Shown here piece by piece: positions 19,001 through 22,999 of a stretch of DNA of 52,500 nucleotides (positions are counted from its first letter, which is position 1; each line of letters starts with the position of its first letter). The stretch is from Symbiodinium natans. Its lineage: Eukaryota; Sar; Dinophyceae; Suessiales; Symbiodiniaceae. The notes beneath the pieces are model-generated. The model was not told the DNA's origin. It searched no databases and saw only the letters and a list, made by a program, of their open reading frames with translations. The stretch covers positions 227,501-280,000 of the forward strand of contig CAJNDS010002348.1 in assembly GCA_905221605.1 (NCBI GenBank). The letters are read 5' to 3'. The translations under genes and the position numbers were made by a program.

Positions 19001-20579
19001 AACCCTAAACCCTAAACCCCAAACCCCAAACCCTAAACCCTAAACCCTAAACCCTAAACCACCTCAGGGGTCCAAGGTAGAGCCCCTTGAGTGTTGGGGT
19101 TCGCGTTGGTGGCTGTAGTGTGCGTAGGGTTTCGGGGCTTTAGGGTTTAGGGTTTAGGGTTTAGGGTTTCCGGTTTTGTAGGGCTGTCGCCCCTAAACTG
19201 GAATTCGTAAATTGCGGCTCTGGTCATAACCCGTGCTGGGGATGGTTCGGTTTCAGGGTTTAGGGTTTAGGGTTTAGGGTTTAGGGGTTTCCAGGTTTGG
19301 AGTTAGAGGTTCAGGGATTTGGGGATGTGTTGCTTTCTCACGCTCTTTCATGCAGGAGGCTTCTAGTCATTGTTGTAGCTTTGGACGTGGTGCAAGCAAG
19401 CAATGCGGAAGCCCTTGGGCACCTGGTGCGCATGCTTTCAGCCTTCAATACCCAGCTTAGGACTTCGGGCTTAGGGTTCAGGGTTTAGGGTTTAGGGTAC
19501 CTAAGGGTTTAGGGTTTAGGGTTTAGGGTTTAGGGTTTAGGGTTTAGGGTTTAGGGTTTAGGCCCAGACTTAGCTACAGCTGGAGGACGTCCTTTCACTC
19601 CCGCGCTGCAATAAAACCTTCAAACCCCACACAACAATCTACGCAATATGCTCCAAGATTCGGCATGCTTAGTCCTCGTTTAGGGTTTAGGGCTAGGGTT
19701 TAGGGTTTAGGGCTAGGGTTTAGTTGGGTTTAAGTATGCAAAACATGTGAACTAGCCATTCTACCCCCAAACCCAAGACCTACCCGAATCGTGGGCCCTC
19801 AGCCCTCAACCCTGAGCCCTACACCTTAATGCCTAAACCCGAAACCCCAATCCCCTAGTTTGCTAAGCCCTAAATCCCCAAATCCCTACACCCTAAACCC
19901 TAATCCCGAAACCCCAATTCCTAAACCCTAAACCCTAAACCCTACACCCTAAACCCTAAACCCTCTAAACCCTAAACCCTAAACCCTAAACCCTAAACCC
20001 TAAGCCCTAAACCCTAAACCCTGACCAACCTTAGGCGCTTCCTTGACCTCCATGGGATGGTCGTGGAAGTCGCACTCGTCGCGACGCTCTCCACGCTGCT
20101 AACCCGCGCGCTGGAGACGTCCACAAGGACCCAGGGTCTGTGAGGTCTGTAGGGTTTAGGGTTTAGGGTTTAGGGTTTAGGGTTTAGGGTTTAGGGTTTA
20201 GGGTTTAGGGTTTAGGGTTTAGGGTTTAGGGTTTAGGGTTTAGGGGGGTTTAGGGTTTAGGGCTTATAAAGGGATAGGTTCCGAGGACTTGTGGGCAGAG
20301 GTCGAGTAGGGGGCCGCCCCCTACTAGGGGTTTGGGGGTTCGCAAACCCGCATACCCCAAGGCCCCTATGCCTGCCATACGAAAACCACCCTAAGCCCCC
20401 TAAACCCTAAACCCTAAACCCTAAACCCTAAACCCTAAACCCTAAACCCCGAAGCCCTTGCAGCCCTTAAACCCCTCAGAATCTCGACTCGAAGGCCTTT
20501 GGTGCTCATTGTTGGCCGGGGCCTTCACTCGGATGACGGCGTGGCGATCCTCAAGCCGGCTTTACAGGAGGCCAGGCGG
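1005..20579 (+). CDS. Split PPR-SMR protein gene (exon-intron, extent approximate)
   Basis: Seen: at least 17 short + strand segments encode PPR helix-turn-helix pieces, and two last segments encode the N and C halves of an SMR domain in the correct order (DLHG, then GRGLHS...LKPAL). All are on one strand, and third positions are rich in G/C. Many begin right after a CAG or AAG that could be an acceptor. Known of the family: PPR repeats bind RNA, usually organellar transcripts, and an SMR domain at the C terminus occurs in PPR-SMR proteins of plastids and mitochondria. Inferred: one gene with 20 or more exons separated by introns made largely of TTTAGGG arrays. Oddities: a duplicated exon-like segment at 18.6-18.8 kb with a frameshift in one copy, and a minisatellite-filled intron. 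The start codon, transit peptide and most donor sites are not resolved. A decayed pseudogene is the main alternative. Confidence 0.62.
1091..1234 (+). mobile_element. CTAGG inverted-repeat element, copy 1
   Basis: The left end CTAGGACCCAGAGTAGG and the right end (...GTCGAG, homologous to ACTCCTGGGTCTAG) are flanked by a 4-base direct repeat TAAG (1,087-1,090 and 1,235-1,238). A TTTAGGG array of about 40 bases sits right after the left arm, where other copies have GTAGGGCCC. No coding capacity; MITE-like. Confidence 0.65.
1263..1530 (-). repeat. CCCTAAA arrays, two blocks
   Basis: Arrays at 1,263-1,308 and 1,436-1,530. The second grades from CCCGAAA through CCCTAAA to CCCTGAA units in runs. 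Confidence 0.9.
1333..1400 (+). CDS. Possible PPR-like exon (weak)
   Basis: Follows CTTCTCAG. One frame reads FPACAARTALSPYALSL, with the A-C-A and A-L-x-L spacing seen in PPR helices but no clear aromatic or tryptophan position. Third positions are G/C-rich. It could be any coding exon. Confidence 0.22.
1554..1613 (+). CDS. PPR exon, start of a motif
   Basis: The frame reads GLELDLITFSAWDLLRS. The G-L-x-x-D-x-I-T-F-S-A pattern is the junction of one PPR repeat with helix A of the next. CACAG just before it could be an acceptor. The frame runs into a stop at 1614, in the next telomeric array, so a donor must lie before that if it is spliced. Confidence 0.6.
1686..1905 (-). repeat. Long CCCTAAA array
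   Basis: More than 20 mostly perfect units with three 9-base CCCTCTAAA interruptions. It ends 11 bases before a PPR segment. Confidence 0.95.
1916..1990 (+). CDS. PPR exon, helix A to B
   Basis: Begins after CTTCAAG. The frame reads AALTACEKASRWQQARC, a close match to the 'AISACEKGGQWQQAL' core of algal and dinoflagellate PPR repeats. Third positions are almost all G or C. The pyrimidine-rich TTTTCCTTACTTC upstream suits an acceptor. Confidence 0.7.
2008..2100 (+). repeat. TTTAGGG array with GATG insertions
   Basis: Two runs of perfect units, bounded at both ends by GGGATGTTTAGGG. Confidence 0.9.
2161..2211 (+). CDS. PPR exon, helix A
   Basis: Starts after TTCCCTAG. The frame reads LAFNKAFRACAGKLGRS, with F-N in helix A and A-C-A-G in the turn, as in PPR repeats. 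A stop follows at 2212, so the donor probably lies within the last codons. Confidence 0.55.
2276..2562. repeat. CCCTAAA block, spacer, degenerate TTTAGGG block
   Basis: C-rich 2,276-2,344 and G-rich degenerate 2,513-2,562, with a 170-base spacer in which I see no gene. Confidence 0.8.
2563..2935. other. Spacer with ATAC-rich patch, no gene seen
   Basis: Alternating purine-pyrimidine TATATACATATG-like stretch at 2,675-2,770. The small frames over it on both strands are low complexity. A short CCCTAAA run lies at 2,903-2,935. Confidence 0.6.
2937..2996 (+). CDS. PPR exon, helix B and next motif start
   Basis: The frame reads SEALRLLQEAEQSPDPKVEF. EALRLLQEA is a standard PPR helix B, and P-D-P-K-V-E-F corresponds to the loop and start of the following repeat. 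It sits directly between a CCCTAAA array and a TTTAGGG array. Confidence 0.6.
3263..3862. repeat. Arrays and spacers before the 4.1 kb exon
   Basis: TTTAGGG 3,263-3,300; CCCTAAA 3,574-3,640 and 3,783-3,862. The spacers between (about 270 and 140 bases) show no convincing coding segment. Confidence 0.85.
3957..4118 (+). repeat. TTTAGGG variants with a ~62-base higher-order unit
   Basis: TTTTGGGTTT...GGGTTTCAGGGTTTATAcAAGGGG occurs twice in tandem (from about 3,990 and 4,050), so a long telomere-derived unit has duplicated. Confidence 0.8.
4122..4219 (+). CDS. PPR exon, motif junction
   Basis: The frame reads LRREIRPDVVALNAAPRMQF. I-R-P-D-V-V-A-L-N-A-A is the classic end-of-repeat plus helix A sequence of PPR proteins. 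A donor-like GTGGTGAGT follows at about 4,217. It is flanked upstream by degenerate telomeric repeats. Confidence 0.62.
4440..4610 (+). repeat. Higher-order repeat of CTTAGGA/CTTAGGG units
   Basis: GCTTAGGACTTAGGACTTAGG plus GTTTTTGTCGGTTGG is repeated about three times, a telomere-derived unit of about 35 bases. AT-rich unique sequence follows to 4,780 with no gene seen. Confidence 0.8.
4846..5235 (+). repeat. TTTAGGG arrays with TTTCGGG and TGTAGGG variants
   Basis: 4,846-4,962 alternates TTTAGGG with TTTCGGG; 5,110-5,235 ends in a run of TGTAGGG. The PPR exon at 5,010 lies between them. Confidence 0.9.
5010..5099 (+). CDS. PPR exon, helix A end and helix B
   Basis: Begins after CTCTCAAG. 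The frame reads VISSCGKGFAWHRAFTLLQS and continues with LAERR. S-C-G-K-G-x-x-W-x-x-A-x-x-L-L is an unmistakable PPR pattern. It is followed by a TTTAGGG array at 5,110. Confidence 0.72.
5303..5838 (+). repeat. Long TTTAGGG block with TTTTTAGG variants
   Basis: Degenerate 5,303-5,400, long array 5,427-5,642 and a further array 5,770-5,838. TTTAGGTTTAGGGTTT variants recur in the middle. Confidence 0.92.
5683..5751 (+). CDS. PPR exon, helix A
   Basis: The frame reads QPTCVSFSSALTAAERSGLW. V-S-F-S-S-A-L-T-A-x-E-R-x-x-x-W is PPR helix A plus turn. Third positions are nearly all G/C. The frame closes at 5,755, so a donor around GGAG|GC is likely if it is expressed. Confidence 0.65.
5996..6152 (+). 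repeat. Two short TTTAGGG arrays flanking a PPR exon
   Basis: 5,996-6,019 and 6,103-6,152, the latter with TTCAGGG at both ends. Confidence 0.85.
6025..6090 (+). CDS. PPR exon, helix B
   Basis: The frame reads SRHAMDLLHSMRNAGLGA, the A-x-x-L-L-x-x-M-R-x-x-G-L end of a PPR repeat. It lies between two TTTAGGG arrays. Confidence 0.65.
6284..6358 (-). repeat. CCCTAAA array
   Basis: About ten perfect units. Preceded by a C-rich stretch, CCCTCCCTCCCC, at 6,190. Confidence 0.93.
6476..6650. repeat. TTTAGGG array then CCCTAAA array
   Basis: G-rich 6,476-6,530 and C-rich 6,598-6,650, in G-to-C order around a T/G-rich spacer. Confidence 0.88.
6657..6749 (+). CDS. PPR exon, complete helix A
   Basis: The frame reads VVPDAIALGAAISAMEKGRD. 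P-D-A-I-A-L-x-A-A-I-S-A-x-E-K-G is a full PPR helix A. It follows a CCCTAAA array that ends at about 6,650 with CCAG. The frame stays open into the next degenerate array. Confidence 0.72.
6762..6890. repeat. Three small arrays in G-C-G order
   Basis: TTTAGGG 6,762-6,800, CCCTAAA 6,805-6,833, TTTAGGG 6,855-6,890: two strand switches within 130 bases. Confidence 0.85.
7054..7128 (+). CDS. PPR exon, helix B
   Basis: The frame reads QGRQWAAALWLLSAEANPP. G-R-Q-W-x-x-A-L-x-L-L-S is the turn and helix B of a PPR repeat. It directly abuts a short CCCTAAA array. An overlapping frame gives a longer open reading frame from 6,895 that I consider spurious. Confidence 0.65.
7148..7375. repeat. TTTAGGG then CCCTAAA arrays
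   Basis: G-rich 7,148-7,210 and C-rich 7,295-7,375 separated by a C-run spacer. They lie between two PPR exons. Confidence 0.88.
7384..7473 (+). CDS. PPR exon, near-complete repeat
   Basis: Preceded by TATTTCAG, a good acceptor. The frame reads TVAFNAGLSACAKSREWVKA, which matches the PPR consensus across helix A, turn and helix B. Almost every third base is G or C. This is the clearest single PPR segment in the window. Confidence 0.78.
7476..8012. repeat. Degenerate arrays with GGGGGTTT variants
   Basis: G-rich 7,476-7,560, C-rich 7,660-7,735, G-rich 7,842-8,012 with TTTAGGGGG units. The spacers show no clear exon. Confidence 0.82.
8060..8098 (+). CDS. Possible PPR helix A (weak)
   Basis: The frame reads VYHSRYNCLSAVHA. 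Y-N-x-L-S-A has PPR helix A spacing. Context supports it, lying between PPR segments at 7.4 and 10.4 kb, but a second frame is equally open. Confidence 0.22.
8166..8711. repeat. CCCTAAA arrays and a TTTAGGG array
   Basis: C-rich 8,166-8,203 and 8,436-8,562 (about 15 perfect units); G-rich 8,645-8,711. I see no exon in the spacers. Confidence 0.9.
8712..9124. other. G/C-rich spacer before the minisatellite
   Basis: Open in several frames on both strands because of high G/C (for example a 123-codon + frame from 8,720 and a 151-codon - frame from 8,896). None shows a domain, and all run into the minisatellite. I do not call a gene. Confidence 0.5.
9125..9985 (+). repeat. 15-base G/C-rich minisatellite
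   Basis: A tandem array of GGCGGGGGCAACCCT. It is densest at 9,624-9,720 and 9,847-9,975, with scattered and degenerate units from 9,140 and a break at 9,240-9,285. The unit contains no stop in any of six frames and is a multiple of three, so it produces overlapping long reading frames on both strands (GGGNP, QPWRG, ATLAG; minus strand PARVA, CPRQG, LPPPG). It lies in the inferred intron between PPR segments at 7.4 and 10.4 kb. Confidence 0.92.
10136..10850. repeat. Series of TTTAGGG arrays
   Basis: G-rich at 10,136-10,175, 10,270-10,345, 10,475-10,545 and 10,666-10,710, then C-rich 10,811-10,850. The PPR exon at 10,399 lies between the second and third. Confidence 0.88.
10399..10464 (+). 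CDS. PPR exon, helix B and loop
   Basis: Follows CTTTCCTCAAG. The frame reads ALALLDELRGPAAVVRPDGR, that is A-L-x-L-L-x-E-L-R followed by V-R-P-D, the end of one repeat and the start of the next. Third positions are G/C-rich. Confidence 0.65.
11085..11407. repeat. TTTAGGG degenerate array and CCCTAAA array around a PPR exon
   Basis: G-rich 11,085-11,205 with GGGGTTT variants; C-rich 11,303-11,407, nearly perfect. Confidence 0.88.
11218..11304 (+). CDS. PPR exon, near-complete repeat
   Basis: The frame reads DAISFDAAIDACAAGQWLQA. The D-A-I-S-F-x-A-A-I-x-A-C-A-x-G-Q-W order is a textbook PPR motif. GTGCAG precedes it and a CCCTAAA array begins at 11,303. Confidence 0.75.
11410..11963. other. 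Array-poor spacer, no gene called
   Basis: Contains a 94-codon + frame from 11,617 without recognisable motifs and with mixed third positions. Only isolated telomeric units at 11,590-11,612. Confidence 0.4.
11964..12172. repeat. TTTAGGG then CCCTAAA arrays
   Basis: G-rich 11,964-12,030 starting with TTCAGGG units; C-rich 12,095-12,172 ending in CCCCAG, which serves as the apparent acceptor of the 12,175 PPR exon. Confidence 0.9.
12175..12288 (+). CDS. PPR exon, turn and helix B
   Basis: Starts after CCCCAG at the end of a CCCTAAA array. The frame contains SCEPWGPWDPCEALKLLREM: the S-C-E turn, W, then E-A-L-K-L-L-R-E-M helix B. It runs directly into the longest CCCTAAA array. Confidence 0.68.
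12292..12541 (-). repeat. Longest near-perfect CCCTAAA array
   Basis: About 35 units over 250 bases, with few substitutions. It begins within the stop codon that ends the PPR frame. Confidence 0.95.
12541..12581 (+). repeat. Dispersed 41-base block, copy 1
   Basis: ACACTCCTGCCACCCTAACT and its continuation to AGTGTCCC recur at 27,108-27,148 with two differences. Both copies follow directly on the end of a CCCTAAA array. Confidence 0.8.
12654..12786 (+). repeat. TTTAGGG array between 24-base direct repeats
   Basis: TAGGGGCCTTAAAAATTAGAACA at 12,654 and its near copy at 12,763 bracket the array 12,677-12,758. The repeats differ by one added A and one substitution. Confidence 0.78.
13187..13381. 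repeat. CCCTAAA to CCCTTAA array, then TTTAGGG array
   Basis: The unit switches to seven or so CCCTTAA repeats at 13,222-13,266, a locally homogenised variant. G-rich 13,340-13,381 follows. Confidence 0.88.
13534..13865. repeat. Alternating C and G arrays
   Basis: C-rich 13,534-13,600, G-rich 13,716-13,765, C-rich 13,797-13,865 with CCCCTAAA variants. Confidence 0.85.
13594..13722 (+). repeat. Symmetric inverted unit between diverging arrays
   Basis: CCCTTAGGGTTTAGAGTTGAG at 13,594-13,614 is matched in inverse by 13,702-13,722. A CCCTAAA array abuts the left side and a TTTAGGG array the right side, so the 129-base unit is a mirror-like cassette. Confidence 0.5.
13874..13990 (+). CDS. PPR exon, near-complete repeat
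   Basis: The frame reads MAALGACSQSSHWRQSLVLW and continues with EELWREGGL. A-A-L-x-A-C-S-x-x-x-x-W-x-x-x-L-x-L-x-x-E-L is a full PPR unit. It is preceded by a short degenerate C-rich array and followed by a TTTAGGG array. Confidence 0.7.
13992..14098 (+). repeat. TTTAGGG array
   Basis: About 13 perfect units starting right after the PPR exon at 13,874. TTCAGGG units mark both ends. Confidence 0.93.
14100..15180. other. Array-poor stretch
   Basis: Only a small array at 14,381-14,411 and degenerate TTTGGGG at 14,862-14,925 and 15,018-15,050. A possible short coding segment, VDESLRSAMIEAKRRQG, lies near 14,705-14,757 (weak PPR resemblance). Otherwise nothing seen. Confidence 0.4.
15190..15258 (-). 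repeat. CCCTAAA array
   Basis: About eight units. Upstream neighbour of the 15,277 PPR exon. Confidence 0.92.
15277..15360 (+). CDS. PPR exon, turn and helix B
   Basis: Begins after TCATCCAAG. The frame reads ACSMGSLWQQALHQFLPL. A-C-S-x-x-x-x-W-Q-Q-A-L-x-x-F-L fits the PPR turn and helix B. It continues with DCARELS before the next array. Confidence 0.65.
15362..15560 (+). repeat. TTTAGGG array with 23-base higher-order unit
   Basis: TTTAGGGTTTAGGCTGTTTG repeats about four times at 15,395-15,490: a telomere-derived composite unit. Confidence 0.85.
15636..15890 (-). repeat. Two CCCTAAA arrays
   Basis: 15,636-15,690 (preceded by a run of 14 G) and 15,820-15,890. Confidence 0.9.
15704..15773 (+). 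CDS. Possible PPR exon (weak)
   Basis: One frame reads WTLREALQLSFTALQA, with an R-E-A-L-x-L helix B-like stretch after C-S-W. It is in register with PPR spacing, but the core alanines and glycine are missing, so it is less certain than its neighbours. Confidence 0.3.
16100..16402 (+). mobile_element. TA-flanked inverted-repeat element (Stowaway-like)
   Basis: Perfect 19-base terminal inverted repeats, ATGTTGCACCCGGTTTAGT, extend imperfectly through GGGGCCCCC. TA lies immediately outside each end. Removing the element restores CCCTAAACCCTA|AACTTAAACCCC, a telomeric array, so it inserted into one. The 303 bases have no transposase. A 65-codon frame inside has no recognised domain. It contains a run of about 20 C. 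Confidence 0.78.
16420..17535. other. Array-poor spacer with homopolymer runs
   Basis: C run at about 16,493-16,511 and G run at 16,843-16,860. Isolated telomeric units at 16,567, 16,736-16,758 and 17,148-17,172. No coding segment stands out. Confidence 0.5.
17536..17857. repeat. CCCTAAA array, PPR-like exon, TTTAGGG arrays
   Basis: C-rich 17,536-17,583; G-rich 17,668-17,710 and 17,815-17,857. Confidence 0.88.
17591..17668 (+). CDS. PPR-like exon
   Basis: The frame reads CEALTQAAQASEAVSLYRLL and continues with EDLQRMR. The E-A-V-S-L-Y-R-L-L helix matches PPR helix B, and the alanine-rich helix before it is compatible with helix A. It is flanked by a CCCTAAA array upstream and TTTAGGG downstream. 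Confidence 0.52.
17860..18529. other. Array-poor spacer
   Basis: Two overlapping + frames (147 codons from 17,970; 87 from 18,014) lack motifs and conflict with each other. I do not call either. Confidence 0.4.
18568..18672 (+). pseudogene. Duplicated exon-like segment, copy 1 (frameshifted)
   Basis: Near-identical to 18,733-18,838. It has five T after CTCGC where copy 2 has four, so the frame that is open in copy 2 hits TAA here. CTGTAG precedes it in place of CTGCAG. It is bounded by CCCTAAA arrays on both sides, so the duplicated unit is spacer plus array. Confidence 0.55.
18733..18838 (+). CDS. Duplicated exon-like segment, copy 2 (open)
   Basis: Starts after CTCTGCAG. The frame reads YQPWKTERLAFNFLDAGGMK and stays open through VVN. 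L-A-F-N could be PPR helix A, but the match is partial. Its location between the last PPR and the SMR segments suggests it belongs to the same gene. Copy 1 is the frameshifted sister. Confidence 0.42.
18840..19286. repeat. CCCTAAA arrays then TTTAGGG arrays
   Basis: C-rich 18,840-18,895 and 18,978-19,060; G-rich 19,130-19,170 and 19,256-19,286. Confidence 0.88.
19355..19455 (+). CDS. Possible exon with PPR helix B
   Basis: Follows CATGCAG. The frame includes NAEALGHLVRMLSAFNTQL, a PPR-like A-L-x-x-L-V-R-M-L helix. The frame then runs into a TTTAGGG array. The match is moderate; position and strand agree with the gene. Confidence 0.35.
19470..20024. repeat. TTTAGGG and long CCCTAAA arrays
   Basis: G-rich 19,470-19,562 and 19,677-19,722; C-rich degenerate to perfect 19,800-20,024, ending 9 bases before the SMR exon. 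Confidence 0.9.
20033..20140 (+). CDS. SMR domain exon, N-terminal half
   Basis: Begins near ACCTTAG. The frame reads RFLDLHGMVVEVALVATL and continues as an alanine/leucine helix (LLTRALE). L-D-L-H-G is the signature that opens SMR domains, followed by the first helix. The frame closes at 20,141, so a donor before that is needed. The partner half lies 360 bases downstream. Confidence 0.75.
20150..20450. repeat. Intron arrays between the SMR halves
   Basis: TTTAGGG 20,150-20,262 (about 15 units) and CCCTAAA 20,400-20,450. These lie in the inferred intron that splits the SMR domain. Confidence 0.92.
20496..20579 (+). CDS. SMR domain exon, C-terminal half
   Basis: Begins after CTCGAAG. The frame reads LVLIVGRGLHSDDGVAILK and continues PALQEARR. 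G-R-G-x-H-S-x-x-G followed by L-K-P-A-L is the second half of the SMR fold. With the preceding segment it makes a nearly complete SMR domain. Likely the last or next-to-last exon; the frame ends in the TTTAGGG array at 20,578. Confidence 0.78.
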
Positions 20580-20672
20580 TTTAGGGTTTAGGGTTGAAGT
20601 TTTCGGGTTGAGGATTTCGGGTTTAGGGTGTAGGGTTTAGGGTTTAGGGTTGAGAGTCTAGGGTTTAGGGTT
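20578..20672 (+). repeat. Degenerate TTTAGGG array
   Basis: Includes TTTCGGG and TGTAGGG variants. Terminates the SMR frame. Confidence 0.85.
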
Positions 20673-20715
20673 ATGTCGTTGGTATATAGCTAGTACTATC
20701 ACCGAATGAGATATG

Positions 20716-21050
20716 CAACAAGTCGAAAACAAGTCTTGAAAAAGTCCTTATCAAAAGTCCTCCTCAAAACCATGTTCTCAAAAAGTCTAAACTTTGTCTA
20801 AAAGAGTCTTTCAAAAAAAGTCCAAAAAGAGTCCTTGAAAAGTTGAAAAAAACTCGGGCAGAGTCTCCGGAGGGGAGTGGAGGTCGCCGGGAGACTATCC
20901 TTGAGACTTAGTTTCGACTTTTTTCTAGACTTTTCCCAGACTTTGTTTGAGACTCTCTGCGGGACTTTTGGAAAACTGTGTTTATACTTTTTGAAACCTT
21001 GTTGTTGAAGAGAACTTTTGAACAATGACTTTTTAAAGGCTTTTTTTTAC
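20716..21050 (+). repeat. AAGTC-rich repeat with strand switch
   Basis: Left of about 20,870 the motif AAAAAGTC recurs every 10-15 bases; right of it GACTTTTT recurs. The whole forms a large imperfect inverted repeat of about 150 bases per arm. A 75-codon - strand frame inside is low complexity. Confidence 0.65.
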
Positions 21051-21163
21051 TTTTGAATTATTTCCAGGATATATACATAGTTATTAACTAGGGAAGCCAA
21101 CCACATAAGTTTAGGGCTTAGCCCTGAAATGCAGGAGTTGGCCACTACTGGAGTGCACCTGAC

Positions 21164-21562
21164 ATGTTTCTAGAGCCACTTTGGCCTCATTGGTTTGTTT
21201 TTTCGGAATTAGGGTTTAGAGTTTCCGAAAATGGGGGGGGGGGGGAGGTGGTGGTTAATTCAGGGGATTCAAATTCCATGTGGGGTATAAAGGAGATACC
21301 CCTATTTTGGGAAATACCCATGTATTGCACCAATGAACTTTCAAAGACACGTTATTTGCAAAGATATCTTCCCTGGACTTTTCAAGAACAGTTCAGCACC
21401 CGACGTGCAGCTGAAGCACTTTCAACCTGCACTTGGGAGGTCCTCGCAGAACTTTCTGTGGATTACGAGGAGATCTCTGACGGCAGGCTTGGAGCATGGC
21501 GCCATGTTGTCTGTGTGCAACCCTCACATCCGACAGACCACGCCAAGAAAGCCTTGGATTAG
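21164..21562 (+). CDS. Unrecognised 132-codon ORF / possible exon
   Basis: Not recognised. It is the longest non-repeat open frame in the 20.7-25 kb stretch. The last third, from about 21,390, looks most coding-like (AAEALSTCTWEVLAELSVD). A second frame over the same bases is also open (93 codons from 21,333). It ends in TTTCCGGG-type telomere variants. No hydrophobic segment is visible. Confidence 0.3.
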   Translation: MFLEPLWPHWFVFSELGFRVSENGGGGEVVVNSGDSNSMWGIKEIPLFWEIPMYCTNELSKTRYLQRYLPWTFQEQFSTRRAAEALSTCTWEVLAELSVDYEEISDGRLGAWRHVVCVQPSHPTDHAKKALD

Positions 21563-21564
21563 GG

Positions 21565-21856
21565 TTTCCGGGTTTCCGGGTTTCCGGGTTTCCGGTTTAG
21601 GGTTTAGGGTTTAGGGTTTAGGGTTTAGGGTTTAGGGTTTAGGGTTTAGGGTTTAGGGTAGAAATGTCAGCAGACAAGTTAGGGCTTGGGGCCAACACGA
21701 ACTACGACCTGATGATAGCCCACCGCAGGCGGCCCCAAACTGAACCCCGAACCCTAAACCCTTAAACCGTTAAACCCGAGACCCAAACAGTATAGGGTTT
21801 AGGGTATAGGGTTTAGGGTTTAGGGTTTAGGGTTTAGGGTTTAGGGTTTAGGGTTA
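21565..21856. repeat. TTTAGGG arrays with TTTCCGGG start
   Basis: Four TTTCCGGG octamers precede a perfect array 21,596-21,658. Short C-rich 21,740-21,780, then G-rich 21,783-21,856. Confidence 0.9.
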
Positions 21857-22267
21857 AATGCTAAACCCTTCAACCGCGAGAAAAAGGAAACTCCAAACCC
21901 TTAGACCCTAATCCCAGCACTCCCAGACACGCCCAGACGCGCAAAAGCCCCGAGCGCATCCGACATTTGTGGCAGCTTTCTGGTCAGCTCATTAAGGTTC
22001 TCCTCCTCGGGTTTAGAGTTTATGGTTTAGTGTTTAGGGTTTATTTAGGGCATGCGGTCTAGGGTTGGTTTTCCTGAGAAGAATCTGATATGAGGATATG
22101 TGCACCCGATACTGTTTATAAGAGACGTCCATGAGCAGCAACTGCCCTTGATTGTTGGGAGAGGGGGGGGGGGTGTTTTTTTTTTTTTGTTTTTAATAAA
22201 CGGGCGCTTTCCATTCATGGCATCCCCAAACGGGGGCTGACCAAGCATGCTTTCAGCTCATTTTTTA

Positions 22268-22480
22268 AGCCCTAATCCCCTAAACCCTGAACGCCCTACA
22301 CCCCCTAAGCCCAAAACCCCTAAACCCGCCGCGAAACCCTAAGACCCTAACTAACCCCCAAATCCCCAAACCCCCCAAAACCCTGCACCCTAAACCCCTA
22401 ACCCCCCCCCAAAAATCACCCAAACCCCCCCATCCTAAACCCTAAACCCTAAATCCCAAACCCTAAACCCTAAACCCGAA
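22268..22480 (-). repeat. Degenerate C-rich telomeric block
   Basis: Mostly CCCCTAAA, CCCCAAA and CCCGAAA units, few perfect heptamers: an old array. Confidence 0.8.
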
Positions 22481-22573
22481 AAGCCCCCTAAGCCCCAAGC
22501 CGATGCCAGGATCGGCATCCCGGCCTCGTCCATCCGGAAGCTCGCAAGCTCGCCAAAGAAATTCGTGTCGGGA

Positions 22574-22836
22574 GTGGGGTTTGGGGTTTGGGGTTTGGGG
22601 TTTAGGGCTTGGGGTTTAGGGTTTAGGGTTTAGGGTTTAGGGTTTAGGGTTTAGGGTTTAGGGTTTAGGGTCGCGAAACCCAAGCAGCCCTACACCGCAG
22701 CTGCAGGCCCCGAACCTTCAGTTACCCTCTAGTCCCCCGAACCCCTCAACCCTAATCAAACCCTAGGGTTTAGGGTTTAGGGTTTAGGGTTTAGGGTTTA
22801 GGGTTTAGGGTTTAGGGTTTAGGGTTTAGGGTTTAG
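22574..22836 (+). repeat. TTTGGGG to TTTAGGG array and a second array
   Basis: 22,574-22,672 starts with TTTGGGG units. 22,763-22,836 begins at a perfect palindrome AAACCCTAGGGTTT. Confidence 0.92.
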
Positions 22837-22887
22837 CCTCTCAACCTCTTAGAACCTACACTCCCTTGAACACCACTCCATAGTCAC

Positions 22888-22890
<3 letters not shown>

Positions 22891-22919
<29 letters not shown>

Positions 22920-22982
22920 CCAGAGAGAGCGAGCCAGAGAGAGACAGAGAGAGCGAGCCAGAGAGAGACAGAGAGAGACATA
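22891..22982 (+). repeat. GA microsatellite with CAGAGAGAGCGAGC units
   Basis: (GA)n passing into compound repeats of GAGAGCGAGCCAGAGAGA. Confidence 0.95.
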
Positions 22983-22999
22983 GAACCCTACACCTTATT

